Source of the DNA: Bursaphelenchus xylophilus
Taxonomy: Eukaryota; Nematoda; Chromadorea; Rhabditida; Aphelenchoididae
Direction of reading: 5' to 3'
Assembly (NCBI GenBank): GCA_904066235.2
Contig: CAJFCV020000004.1
Span: 11,966,001 to 12,030,000, forward strand
Length of the DNA stretch: 64,000 bases
The notes under the pieces were generated by a model. It saw only the letters and a program-made list of their open reading frames with translations. It had not been told where the DNA came from and did not search any database. This document shows positions 1-9,333 of this stretch, piece after piece (positions within the stretch are counted from its first letter, which is position 1; each line of letters starts with the position of its first letter). Position numbers and translations under genes: made by a program.

Positions 1-1775
1 TGGCGTAGGTCTGCGCCAAATGGCGGAAAGTGACGTCATCGGGGGACTTGGAGTAATCGCTCATTCCCTCCATGACCGACGCGTCAAACGGATAGTTGGC
101 CACCAAATCGCCCTCATGCAGGTTGGCTGAGAGGACGAAGGGCAAGGACAAAGTCCATTGACCAACTGCTCGCACTTCGGGCTCGTACTAGAAATGAGAA
201 CGTTGTTTAAGAACAACTCATTATACGAAGAACGTCATTATTGAGGCTGTTAGAGAGAACAGACTTACGTTCTTTTCATCCTTGAAGATGTCGAGAAGAT
301 GGTCGTAACGGCCAGCCTTCTGTTCGTCGAGGAAGAAGAAAAGTTTGTCGAGGTCGGGGAAGCCGCGATTCAAGTCGCGGCCGTTGGCGTTCGCGCGGCC
401 AACCAGCCAGCCACGGTCTTCGGGCTTCTGAAAAAAACAAAAAGTTTGTCAACGTAAAAACTAAAACTGATATTGCGATCTTATTGAAGAGAGCGGCACA
501 ATACGATAATATCATCTAAAAAGCTTGTTTAAAATTCCTTTTCCGGAAGAAATGGAAAAGACATTTTAATCAAGCTACTGTAAAGATGATGTATATGTTT
601 CGTGCTCGTAAGGCTCACTGTTGGCCATTTTTGGCCACCCAAATTTGATTTCCGAATCTAAACTTGCTTCGGAATTTACGTCAGCGTTCCTTCCCTAACA
701 AAGCCTTCAAAACGAACATCAAACGCCGCCGTTATCTAACTGCTTTCATGCGTGAGCACATCAGCCACAAGTACGGCCTAATTAAACCACGATTTCAAAG
801 TCTTACGGTGTGCAGGGCCAACTCGAATCCATCCGGATTCATGGTGGGCAGAATGTGAATGTTGGTGGTGTTGATCAGCTTGACAACGTCCTTGTTGCCG
901 CTGTGGAACTCGTTGCACAGGTAGTCGGCCAGACGAATGAGGAGCTCGCGGCCCACGGCCTCGTTGCCGTGCATGTTACCGACGTATTTCATTTCCGGCT
1001 TGCCTGAATGTTGTTTTAGGATTAGTTGACTTGAAAAGAATTGGGGATTAAAAAAATCATTTTAATTTTGATGATTCGGGATGGTAATGATAATTTACAT
1101 CTTGAATATGTAAGGAATCTCTAGGTTATCTCAAAATCTCGTTGATGAATAATTAACCGGAATAAAAAACAGTTTTTCCCACGAAATCCTACAATTCTTA
1201 TAACTTGGGCTGCTTGTAGCGAAGTATTGTGGCATTAAGTAAATTTAGCTCGTAAATGATGCTATACGCATACTAATCACTATTACGACGAAGGCTCGTG
1301 GTTAGTCAGGCTTATTTTACCAGAGGTTGGTGGTCGGAAAAAAGTAGGTAAAGGGGGACCAAGGCAATTTTACAATTTTTTGCTGGTTCCCTACCTACGG
1401 CCCAAAAATTATAGCCCTCCAGAGATTTATGATGGACAGTTACTCCGTTATCTGTTAAATATTTCCGTGAGAAAATCCCCCGCAAAATCCCCAAACCCCT
1501 CGCGACTTACCGGCCTCATGAATTCCGGGGCTGGTGGAGAACTCAATCACCACCAAATCCCTTCCTTCCACCGACTTTCCGATGCTGTACAAACGCGAAA
1601 CGTTGCTGCATTTCTTGGCGACCTCCATCAGTTTGGCCTCCATCGCGTCTTGGTCGTGGTAGTGGCGCCATTCGGCGCTGGCGTCCACGCTCTCGCGCGA
1701 CCCGAAGCCGAACAAGCCGGCCTCGGCGACGCCCAACGCGACGGCGACCACGAAAATTGTCCGGCAAAACGACAT
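1..1775 (-). CDS. Carboxypeptidase E/D-like M14 metallocarboxypeptidase, 5' part
   Basis: Partial gene of four exons on the minus strand: 1511-1775, 807-1003, 269-427 and 1-187, continuing past the left edge. All splice sites are GT-AG and the phases agree (269 codons plus one base). The ATG at 1775-1773 is chosen because it opens a hydrophobic signal peptide ([19 protein letters not shown]). Exon 2 has the zinc motif HGNE in [14 protein letters not shown] (His100, Glu103 of the model). Exon 3 has [12 protein letters not shown], the substrate-binding Asn-Arg region. Exon 4 has [17 protein letters not shown] with the third zinc ligand His231, then [15 protein letters not shown]. This order and spacing are those of the regulatory carboxypeptidases (CPE, CPD, nematode EGL-21 and CPD), which remove C-terminal Lys/Arg from peptide precursors in the secretory pathway. 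Neuropeptide processing is therefore an inference. HEGD replaces the common HGGD. CPE versus CPD cannot be decided without the C-terminus. Confidence 0.93.
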
Positions 1776-2654
1776 TTTGCCAGAGAAGGGGTCGTCCAAA
1801 GTGCCGTGAAAGCGCGAACGGGACCGCTGGAGGGGGGTCTCGTGGCCGTGAAAGGGAAGGGAGGGAGTGGCGTGCCGGAGGGCAAAAGCTCTCTATTTGG
1901 GCGGAAGGCCCGGCTGGTGGGGTAGAGATGATAAGACGACTGAAAAGTGGGCAGTATAAGATGAGAGGACTAGAAAACCGGGGTCTTCTCGAATGCCCGA
2001 GGGTACAAGGAGTACACCACTGAAATTTACGTAGGACTCGCGGCAAAATAGCACGTGGAACGGGGAGGCGGTAAAGAAATGTAAAAAAATGACGTCGTTT
2101 CGGCCTTCACGGAAGAAAAACTCTATTCAAAATACGCCGTAGTTAGTACGCACAATGTTTCCAGTTTACAAAAAACTGAGAGTATGCGTAATGAAGCAGA
2201 GCGGCTTCGGATTCAATGGTGCGCACGGCGTTCGGATTACGTGACGTGCAAGCCGGGAGGCCACGTCTAAAAGCCGTCGTTCCGTTGGCTGTGTTCGGCA
2301 GGTGTTCGAGGGGAATTTATGCGCATGATACACCGTGTAGGCTGTGCGGAATGGCAACAGTACCTCGGTTTGGTTGTGGGCGTTACCTTCGGAATGTAAT
2401 AAACAAAAATCTACGTGTAAATTGTAGCGCGAATTTAAAATTAAAACGTTCGAGTTTTTGTCGGAGTCATTGTGCAGTTACGGTTGAAGTATCTGCAATT
2501 GTTATCTGATTCACACACTTTCCATGCCGCTCTTAATTTCCTAACGATCACGATAAACCAATAAAAGATGAGGGAGACACGGCCCGCGGCATTGACGCAA
2601 GTAAGATGAGAATGGGGGTGACAAAAATGTTAATGACCAAAACGAGAATAAACG
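1776..2654. other. Upstream region of the carboxypeptidase gene, no gene seen
   Basis: About 880 bp upstream of the carboxypeptidase start codon, GC-richer near 1776-2040. I see no supported exon here. The open frames in 1800-2050 have no spliced or homologous continuation. It presumably holds the promoter, but I cannot point to a defined element. Confidence 0.5.
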
Positions 2655-3524
2655 GGCGTCGCGACACTTGCGGGCAACCACTTTGCGGGCAACCAGTTTG
2701 CGGGCAATTTTTTTGCGGGCAACCACGTTGCGGGCAAAATTTGGGGGGTCACATTTGCGGGCAGCTGAAACATTTGCGGGCAGCTGAGACACTTGCGGGC
2801 AGCCTGGGACACTTGCGGGCAACCGACAGTTGCGGGCAGCCGACATTTGCGGGCAACCGGCACCTGAGGGTAACAGGGTAGAGGTGGAAATATTACTGCG
2901 ATATTTTGAAAATTTGCCGACATTTGCGGGCAGCCGACACTTGCGGGCAGCCGACATTTGCGGGCAACAGAAAAAAACAATCACACAGACTGTATTGGTA
3001 CTTTTGGAACTGTTGCCCGCAAATGTCGGCTTCCCGCAAGTATTGCCTGCCCGCAAATGTCGGAAAACTTCCAAAATATCGAAGTAATTTTTCCACCTCC
3101 ACCTTGTTATCCTCAAATGCCGGTTGCCCGCAAATGTCGGCTGCCCGCAAATGTCGGCAAATTTCCAAAATATCAAGTAATTTTTCTACATCCACCCTGT
3201 TACCCTCACAATCAGGTCTCGGTTGCCCGCAAATGTCGGCTGCCCGCAAATGTCGGCAAATTTCCAAAATATCAAGTAATTTTTCTACATCCACCCTGTT
3301 ACCCTCACAATCAGGTCTCGGTTGCCCGCAAATGTCGGCTGCCCGCAAATCTTCCAGGCTGCCCGCAACTGTCGACCCTGCCCGCAAACGTCCCAGGCTG
3401 CCCGCAAATGCCGGTGCTGGCCGCAAATGTCGGCTGCCCGCAAAGTGGCTGCCCGCAAAAAAATTGCCCGCAAACTGGTTGCCCGGAAAGTGGTTGCCCG
3501 CAAGTGTGCGCCCGCCAATAAACG
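2647..3524. mobile_element. Foldback-type element with tandem 12-bp subrepeats
   Basis: An 862-bp palindromic element (2655-3516) flanked by a perfect 8-bp direct repeat AATAAACG at 2647-2654 and 3517-3524. The left arm is built from repeated TTGCGGGCAACC/TTGCGGGCAGCC cores. The right arm is the reverse complement of the left, including short variants such as TTGCGGGCAATTTTTTTGCG. The centre lies near 2970-3010. The right arm also has a 99-bp direct duplication (3122-3220 and 3221-3319). Outer ends read GGCGTCGCG and, inverted, GGCGGGCGC. No transposase is present, so the element is non-autonomous. An 8-bp duplication with long subrepeated TIRs fits foldback, MULE or hAT-type elements; the superfamily is undecided. 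Long open frames over the region come from the repeat period and are not genes. Confidence 0.88.
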
Positions 3525-3621
3525 AGGAGCAAAAGAGAGTAGAAAATATTACAAAAAAGGTTACTTTATGTTTGCAAAAATGAGTTATGACTGGCATAAC
3601 GGCGGAGTCATACTTCTAAAC

Positions 3622-4076
3622 TTACAAGGGAAGTACCCCAAGTGCGACGCGCAGATTTTCTTTAAATTTTGCACACACGTCGGGCATGGACCAAGTATCA
3701 ATTCCTGAAAGTTTTAGCTCGCGCTTTGCAAGCGCCGCCGAGATATTGAACGATCTTTGCCGCCGAGAGAGCATGCTAACCGCGGAGAGTGGTCAGAGAG
3801 AAAAACGCTTTTTGGCCATAACTTCGCTAGTTTCGTACAGAAAAAATTCATTTTTTGTGGAAGCATGACCCATTACAATAGAAATAGGCATGAAACTTTT
3901 CGTGTCGAAATTCTGCAAAAAGTGTCAAATTTTCGCCGACTTTCGGTTTAAAAATCTCGGTTGTTTCTGCAAAGCGCGAGCTAATATTCTCGCATTTATC
4001 TTAGAAAAAATTATTCTAAATTTGTGCCAAGTTTCATCGAAATCTGAGCGTCGCACTTGGGGTACTTCCCCTGTTA
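3622..4076. mobile_element. R1 MITE, complete copy
   Basis: A 449-bp element (3625-4073) with 36-bp imperfect TIRs. The left end starts CAAGGGAAGTACCCCAAGTG and the right end inverted starts CAGGGGAAGTACCCCAAGTG. It is flanked by TTA on both sides (3622-3624, 4074-4076). A 3-bp TWA duplication suggests the PIF/Harbinger superfamily. It has no coding capacity. This is the best reference copy of the family in the window. Confidence 0.88.
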
Positions 4077-4480
4077 ATAGTAAATATACAGTGTTTGCTT
4101 TGGTCAGGTTTTGTCATCTTTTTGTTGACGCACTAATAATCAAATAAGATAATAACAAAATCAACAGTTGTCCCACGCTGTAAACTATGTTTCGCTTGCG
4201 GTTTAAAATACCGAATTTAAACGTAAAATGGTATTTAGAACACGCAATATTTACGAGTTCATTACATGGAAAATGTGTTCTCCAACGAAAAAAAAACAGA
4301 GTCGTTTCGACAGAGAAAATGTCTGAGTGCCATAAGGGTTGCAAAACTATAATTTAATTTATGGCCATAACAGAGATGACAATCTCATTGCTGATTGTTT
4401 TTTGCAAGGATTTCTTCGTTGAAACAGCTGACAAGGCGACGCTCAAATTTTCTTTAAATTTTCAGGGCATAGGCCATAAA

Positions 4481-4633
4481 TTAGTCTGTCGGGAAAATAA
4501 TGTGGATTCGAAACGCCTTGGAATTGCCAATCATCGCTTTGCGATGGCTAGTTGCGGCTGGGGATTTGGTGTGTGACTGCGAAGGGCCAAGAAATCTACT
4601 GCGACCAGTCCATATTATTTTCCCGACGGATTG
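4481..4633. mobile_element. R2 MITE, GTGGA subtype
   Basis: About 153 bp with TIRs TTAGTCTGTCGGGAAAATAA at the left and an inverted TATTTTCCCGACGGATTGA at the right. The interior carries the segment CATCGCTTTGCGATGGCTAG typical of the subtype that continues ATGTGGA. The flanking TA pair is lost. Confidence 0.82.
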
Positions 4634-5357
4634 ACCAATCTTTTGAATGGTAGATCCACACAGTTCCCTTAAAAATCATCATACTACATATAAATACATG
4701 ATAAAACGTTGTTGACACGGAAAATGCCCACTATTTGCCAACAGAATCTCTTCTATTTTTAATCGTCTTTATATCTGGAACATTATGCACAATGACGCAT
4801 AAAACAGGACTCCCGGAAACACGGTTATTCCAAGTTTTGAGCAAAGCTTTCCCTTTCAGTTCAGCACATTCGCGTAAACAGGAAAAATAACTATCTTACC
4901 GCTACAAAATCCATGACTTTTTTAAGTCGGAAGATCAAAAGAGCTGTCAACCCACAAAAAAAAACTCGGCATGAAGTTGAAATTTCAACGGATTTCGGAG
5001 TTTGAATCCGGCTGAAAAAAGTAGGTGACTTTGTGAGCAAAAAAATTCTGCAAGATGATCAAAATTTCAAAAAAATCAAATTGGAAATCGCGTAAAATAC
5101 GACGGTCTTACTCCTTGGAGTTTAAAAATTAAAAAATTGCTGAAGAAAGCTCTTGCAGGCAATGAAAAGTGGAATAAAAAAGGGTTATGGTCTTATCAGC
5201 GACAAATATGTAATTTGGACGTGGATCGAATTATCACATTTTCGAAATTTGACGCGTCAAGCTGGCAAAAATACAAAGCATTGCAGTCATAATGGCTATT
5301 CATCATAAGAAACAAGTTATGTCACGATTTCCCATAAGCCTTGCTGATTTCCGGTAT
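4634..5357. other. AT-rich spacer, nothing recognised
   Basis: About 720 bp of AT-rich sequence without a supported exon, RNA gene or TIR pair. It lies between an R2 MITE and the left arm of the long inverted repeat. Confidence 0.4.
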
Positions 5358-5785
5358 TAAAAGACACTTCGCGAGTTGCTGAAGCAGGCTCAAAGGGGGT
5401 CTGCCCTAGAAATTGACCCCCACTTTTTTTTGTCTTAACTGATGACATGTAGGATGCTAAAGAACATGGTGAATTTTTTTCGAAAAATTTGTCATCATGA
5501 CCGAGATATGACGTATTTATTGAATTTCGCATAATGTGATATATTGTACTGATTTATTGCCGAAATATCTCAGAACTGCGTATATATACGTTATTGGCCA
5601 TGCTGAACAACTTTGTAATTGACCCGAAGTTTGTCAGATTACTGTAACATACCGTAACGCCAATGCTCAATCAAAAAATCTCCATTTTTTTCAATAATTT
5701 TCTCGGAATTTTTTTTCATTTTTGGAGTCAGCATCAAATTCTGCATCGGATAGGCTATATGCGCATCTCCAGATAGGTGTACAAA

Positions 5786-5857
5786 AATGTCGTGGCGCAA
5801 CCGGTAGTGGGTCGGACTACCATTCAAAAGGTCCCGGGTTCGAGTCCGGGTGGAAGC
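5786..5857 (+). other. tRNA-like Pol III promoter block, left arm
   Basis: Box A TGGCGCAACCGG (5793-5804) and box B GGTTCGAGTCC (5837-5847) are both close to consensus. The T arm CCCGG/CCGGG pairs. The acceptor stem does not pair and the anticodon stem is broken (TCGGA against TCAAA), so this is a tRNA-derived element, not a working tRNA. The D-arm and T-arm wording recalls elongator tRNA-Met, but the anticodon loop is not CAT. Confidence 0.72.
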
Positions 5858-6714
5858 AAAAATGCTCAAACGCGCTGGAAATTGTCCCAAAACAGTTGTA
5901 ATGTATTGGAACTGTGTTAAAAATAAATAATAATTAACATTTTCCCCTAAAAAGGCTAAATTTTGGATTTTACGAAATTTTTGAAAATCATGATTTTTGT
6001 GGGCCCAAATCTGCCGAAGAAATGAAAATTTTTTGTAAGCGATTTTTTTGTTTAGAAACAACACATGGCACATAGAAAGACTATTCCTAAAAGGATTTCG
6101 TTCAGTTTTGCCCAAAACACCAAAAAGTTGAACTTTTTCGTTTTAATCGGAGAGCACCGCCGGAACCCAGTAAGCCGAAGTGACGTCATTCCAACGTGGA
6201 TACACATGTTTTCCACTATGGGGAGTCGAATTTTTAGCAAATTTTACAAGATTGAATACTGTAACATCATGAAATATGTGAATATCTACAAATTTTCAAA
6301 TGTAAAATTTTTTGTGGAAAATTTTCGCGGCTGTTAGAAGGATATTTGAAAGCAGCGCAAAATACTGCTCTATAAAAGTGGAAACGATTCCGCGTAAGGA
6401 CTCCTGAAAGTCATTATTTCAATTTTTTTTCAAGTGCCAAAATACGAAATTTTTTTGGTGTGTTGGGCAAAATTGAACGAAATCCTTTGAGGAATAGTCT
6501 TTCTATGTGCCATGCGTTGTTTCCAAACAAAAAAATCGCTTACAAAAAATTTTCATTTCTTCGGCAGATTTGGGCCCACAAAAATCATGATTTTCAAAAA
6601 TTTCGTAAAATCCAAAATTTAGCCTTTTTGGCAACAATGTTAATTATTATCTATTTTAAGCGCAGTTCCAATAGGTTAAAACTGTTTTGGTACAATTTCC
6701 AGCGCGTTTGAGCA

Positions 6715-6790
6715 TTTTTGCTTGCACCCGGACTCGAACCCGGGACCTTTTGAATGGTAGTCCGACCCACTACCGGTTGCGCCACGACAT
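6715..6790 (-). other. tRNA-like Pol III promoter block, right arm
   Basis: Inverted copy of the tRNA-like block of the left arm. It reads on the minus strand with the same box A TGGCGCAACCGG and box B GGTTCGAGTCC. The two blocks point at each other, so transcription from either would run into the spacer and then the opposite arm. Confidence 0.72.
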
Positions 6791-7471
6791 TTTTGTACAC
6801 CTATCTGGAGATGCGCATATAGTCTACCCGATGCAGAATTTGATGCTGATTCCAAAAATGCAAAAAAATTCCGAGAAAATTATTGAAAAAAATCGAGAAA
6901 ATCGAGATTTATTGATCAAGCATGGGCGTTACGGTATGTTACAGTAACCTGACAAACTTGGGGTCAATTACAAAGTTGTTCAGCATGGCCTATAACGTAT
7001 GTGTACTCAGTTCTGCGATGTTTCGGCGATAAATTAGCACAATATATCACATTAAACGAAATTCAATAAATGTGTCATATCTCGGTCATGATGACGAATT
7101 TTTCAAAAAAAATTCACCAAGTTGTTTATCAGCCTATATGTCATCAGTTGAGACAGAAAAATGTGGGGGTCAAATTCTAGGGCAGACCCTCCTTCCACAA
7201 CTGGCGAAGTCTCTTTTAAGATTAAACGTGTCATCACGGCGGTCTAAATGAGTGGGCCCCTTAATGTTTGGTACTGCTAAAAAACGCCATCTTTCACACT
7301 TCGAAAATTATAGAAGACCTAACTAACGACAAGCCCTCCGGGAAGATAATGGATATTCTTTAACGGTAGAAATAGGAGTGAAACTTGTTATGGAAAAATG
7401 AGCGAATATAAATGCTTGGTTTTTGACAACTTTTTATCAAAAAATCTCGTTCATCTTTGCATTGCGTCAGC

Positions 7472-7996
7472 TACAATGAGGGAACTGATCCAGTAGCAAA
7501 AAATGTACTATTTTGCATTCGGGAAGTATAAAAATGTGGCAAAATCCCTTCCTCTCCAACTAAAAAACTCCGCTTTGAAGGGCCTTTTTCCTCACAAAAA
7601 TAGAGGGTGCGCTTTTTACAAGGAAAGTACTTTTATGGGGGCTCCTACTTTTTGACGGGACATATCTCAAAAAATCAGAAAAAATGTGCTGATCAAGGAT
7701 ATATAAATCCTAGCTGCCCATTTTGGGTTTTTTGGCATGTTTTGGCCGTCGAAAGTTTTGAAATTCGCAAGAGGAAAGAATAAAAGACGATTTGAAAGGC
7801 AGGGAAACCAATGAGTGAGTGGCGCAGTTGGTTGCGCAGAAGACTGGGGTTTGTGCGGAGGGGGGTTCGAGTTCCCTTTTGTGATTTTTTTTTATGAGTT
7901 TTTTCACTTGGAGAGGGAGACTTTTTGCCACATTTTTGGTACTTCTCGGATTCAAAATGGCACGTTTTTTGCCACTGGATCAGGTCCGCCACTGTA
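7472..7996. mobile_element. R3 hairpin MITE interrupted by a tRNA-derived insert
   Basis: The element (7474-7994) has inverted ends CAATGAGGGAACTGATCCAG and, on the other side, inverted CAGTGGCGGACCTGATCCAG, flanked by TA (7472-7473, 7995-7996). Other R3 copies are about 255 bp. This one is 521 bp because about 270 bp were inserted near 7612-7890. The insert carries box A TGGCGCAGTTGG (7820-7831) and box B GGTTCGAGTTC (7864-7874), so it looks like a SINE or tRNA-derived fragment. Confidence 0.8.
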
Positions 7997-8891
7997 GGAG
8001 CCTCGTATCTGTTTTACATAAAATTTAGTCAAATTTATGCTGCATTTCGTCAAAATCAAGGTATCTGAACAAGATATCAAAATAGCATCTGACATGTGAG
8101 TTTGCGCTAAAAGTAGAGGGACCAAGATTTATCTCCTTTCATGGTAGATTCTACCGAAAAAATACCCGTTTTAAATACCCCTATATCCCACACCTCCAAA
8201 TCAACCGCCTATCACGCCACAGGCTATTAGCGCCCATTACTTTTGCCGCAATCCCCCGTCAAGTCGTCGGTGAGAAAACAGTTTTACGAATTACGGAAGC
8301 CGGCTACCGAAAGTTTCTGATTTGATCCGCCTAATGGCTAGTATACATTGCTTTTATAGATGCGTTAAGGAAATCGCTACGACTGTTAGATTGGCTGCAA
8401 TTAGAGAAGGTTATTGGGAGTTGCGTCGTCTGGATATTCTAAATGAACTTTCCAATTAATTAGCTTTGGAAGAGACATATCGCATAACAGACATTATAAT
8501 TACAAAAGTTTTACTTTCTGTTTTGAAAACGTATTGCATTTTTTCGAAATTTTGGGAGTATTCGTATTCGAGACTCTCAGATTACATTTCCTTTTCAAAA
8601 AACTAGTCAACTGCGAATTTCTGGTTGCTAATCTCGATTGAAATCATAAATCTTTGAGATAATTGCAGAAAGGAGGTTTAATTTGCCGAAATAGATTGCG
8701 GAAATCATATTTTTGTGTGTACTGGCAGCGAGACGCAATGAAAAATTGGAAAAATTCCCTGCTCGGTAAGGTTTAAAATTCTGATTCCTTCAAATTTCCT
8801 AATGCTTGAGTTAGGAAACAACATTGCTTTCTCATAGCGAGTTAAAATTCACTGGCAAGCCTTTACTGTCAAAGGTTTCACAACGAGCTAA
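7997..8891. other. Spacer with a short unassigned open frame
   Basis: No supported gene. One frame is open from about 8274 to a stop near 8460 and has balanced, protein-like composition (RLAAIREGYWELRRLDIL is part of it), but it has no convincing start, donor or acceptor. It could be an exon of a decayed gene or chance. Confidence 0.3.
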
Positions 8892-9205
8892 CAAGGGAAG
8901 CACTCCGTGCGACGCTCAGGTTATGATGAGCCTTGGGCCAAATTTTGATTACATTTTTATAAGACATGCGAGATTCTTATGGTCGCGAATTGCGGAAACG
9001 ACCGAGATTTTTTGGTCAAAACTTGTCCAAATCTTCACGCTTCAAGCGGATTCCCACTGGGAGGGTAGTACTTCCAGAAAAAAGGTTTTTAAAAAGCGTT
9101 TTTCTATGTCAGCGCCTCCGATCTGGCTTACTTTCTTGTCCGGAAAGATCGTTGAACATCTTGAATACGTCTGCAAAGCGGCAGCTAAAACTTCCAGGCA
9201 TCGGT
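8892..9205. mobile_element. R1 MITE, diverged
   Basis: The left end CAAGGGAAGCACTCCGTGCG follows TAA (8889-8891). The interior shows the R1 segments ACGACCGAGATTTTTTGGTC and GCAAAGCG...GCTAAAACTTCCAGG. The right TIR is not recognisable, so the end is approximate. It lies just upstream of the GT43 gene. Confidence 0.65.
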
Positions 9206-9333
9206 ACATGAACTACGCCATCTTTATTTCTAATGTCTTAAATTTCTTTTTGCTCCTTACATCAGTGAGTAATTTCAGCAATATTCCTGTTGGCCCAGAA
9301 AGCGTCTTCATACAAACTTGACGGTGTCTTTAG

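Larger units (their letters stand above)
5358..7225. repeat. Long inverted repeat, about 775-bp arms
   Basis: The left arm (about 5358-6131) is matched in inverted orientation by the right arm (about 6447-7225), by eye at nearly 90 percent, around a unique spacer of about 315 bp. Matching landmarks include GGGTCTGCCCTAGAA/TTGACCCCCAC at 5398-5430 against 7170-7195, and the tRNA-like block at 5793-5850 against 6720-6785. Neither arm encodes a protein. A transcript through both arms would fold into a long hairpin. It could be two SINE-like copies inserted head to head or a single large foldback element; no clean target duplication was found at the outer ends. Confidence 0.86.

Noticed and set aside
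2541..3597. Several long Cys/Pro/Gly-rich open frames on both strands
   Set aside because: They follow the foldback subrepeats, appear in several frames on both strands, and have no start or splice context.
5786..5857. A functional tRNA gene
   Set aside because: Boxes A and B and the T arm are good, but the acceptor and anticodon stems do not pair. The block lies in both arms of an inverted repeat, so it is called tRNA-derived.
9208..9264. MNYAIFISNVLNFFLLLTS as the GT43 signal anchor exon
   Set aside because: Attractive as a type II membrane anchor, but the GTGAGT donor after it joins the next exon out of phase and gives an early stop.
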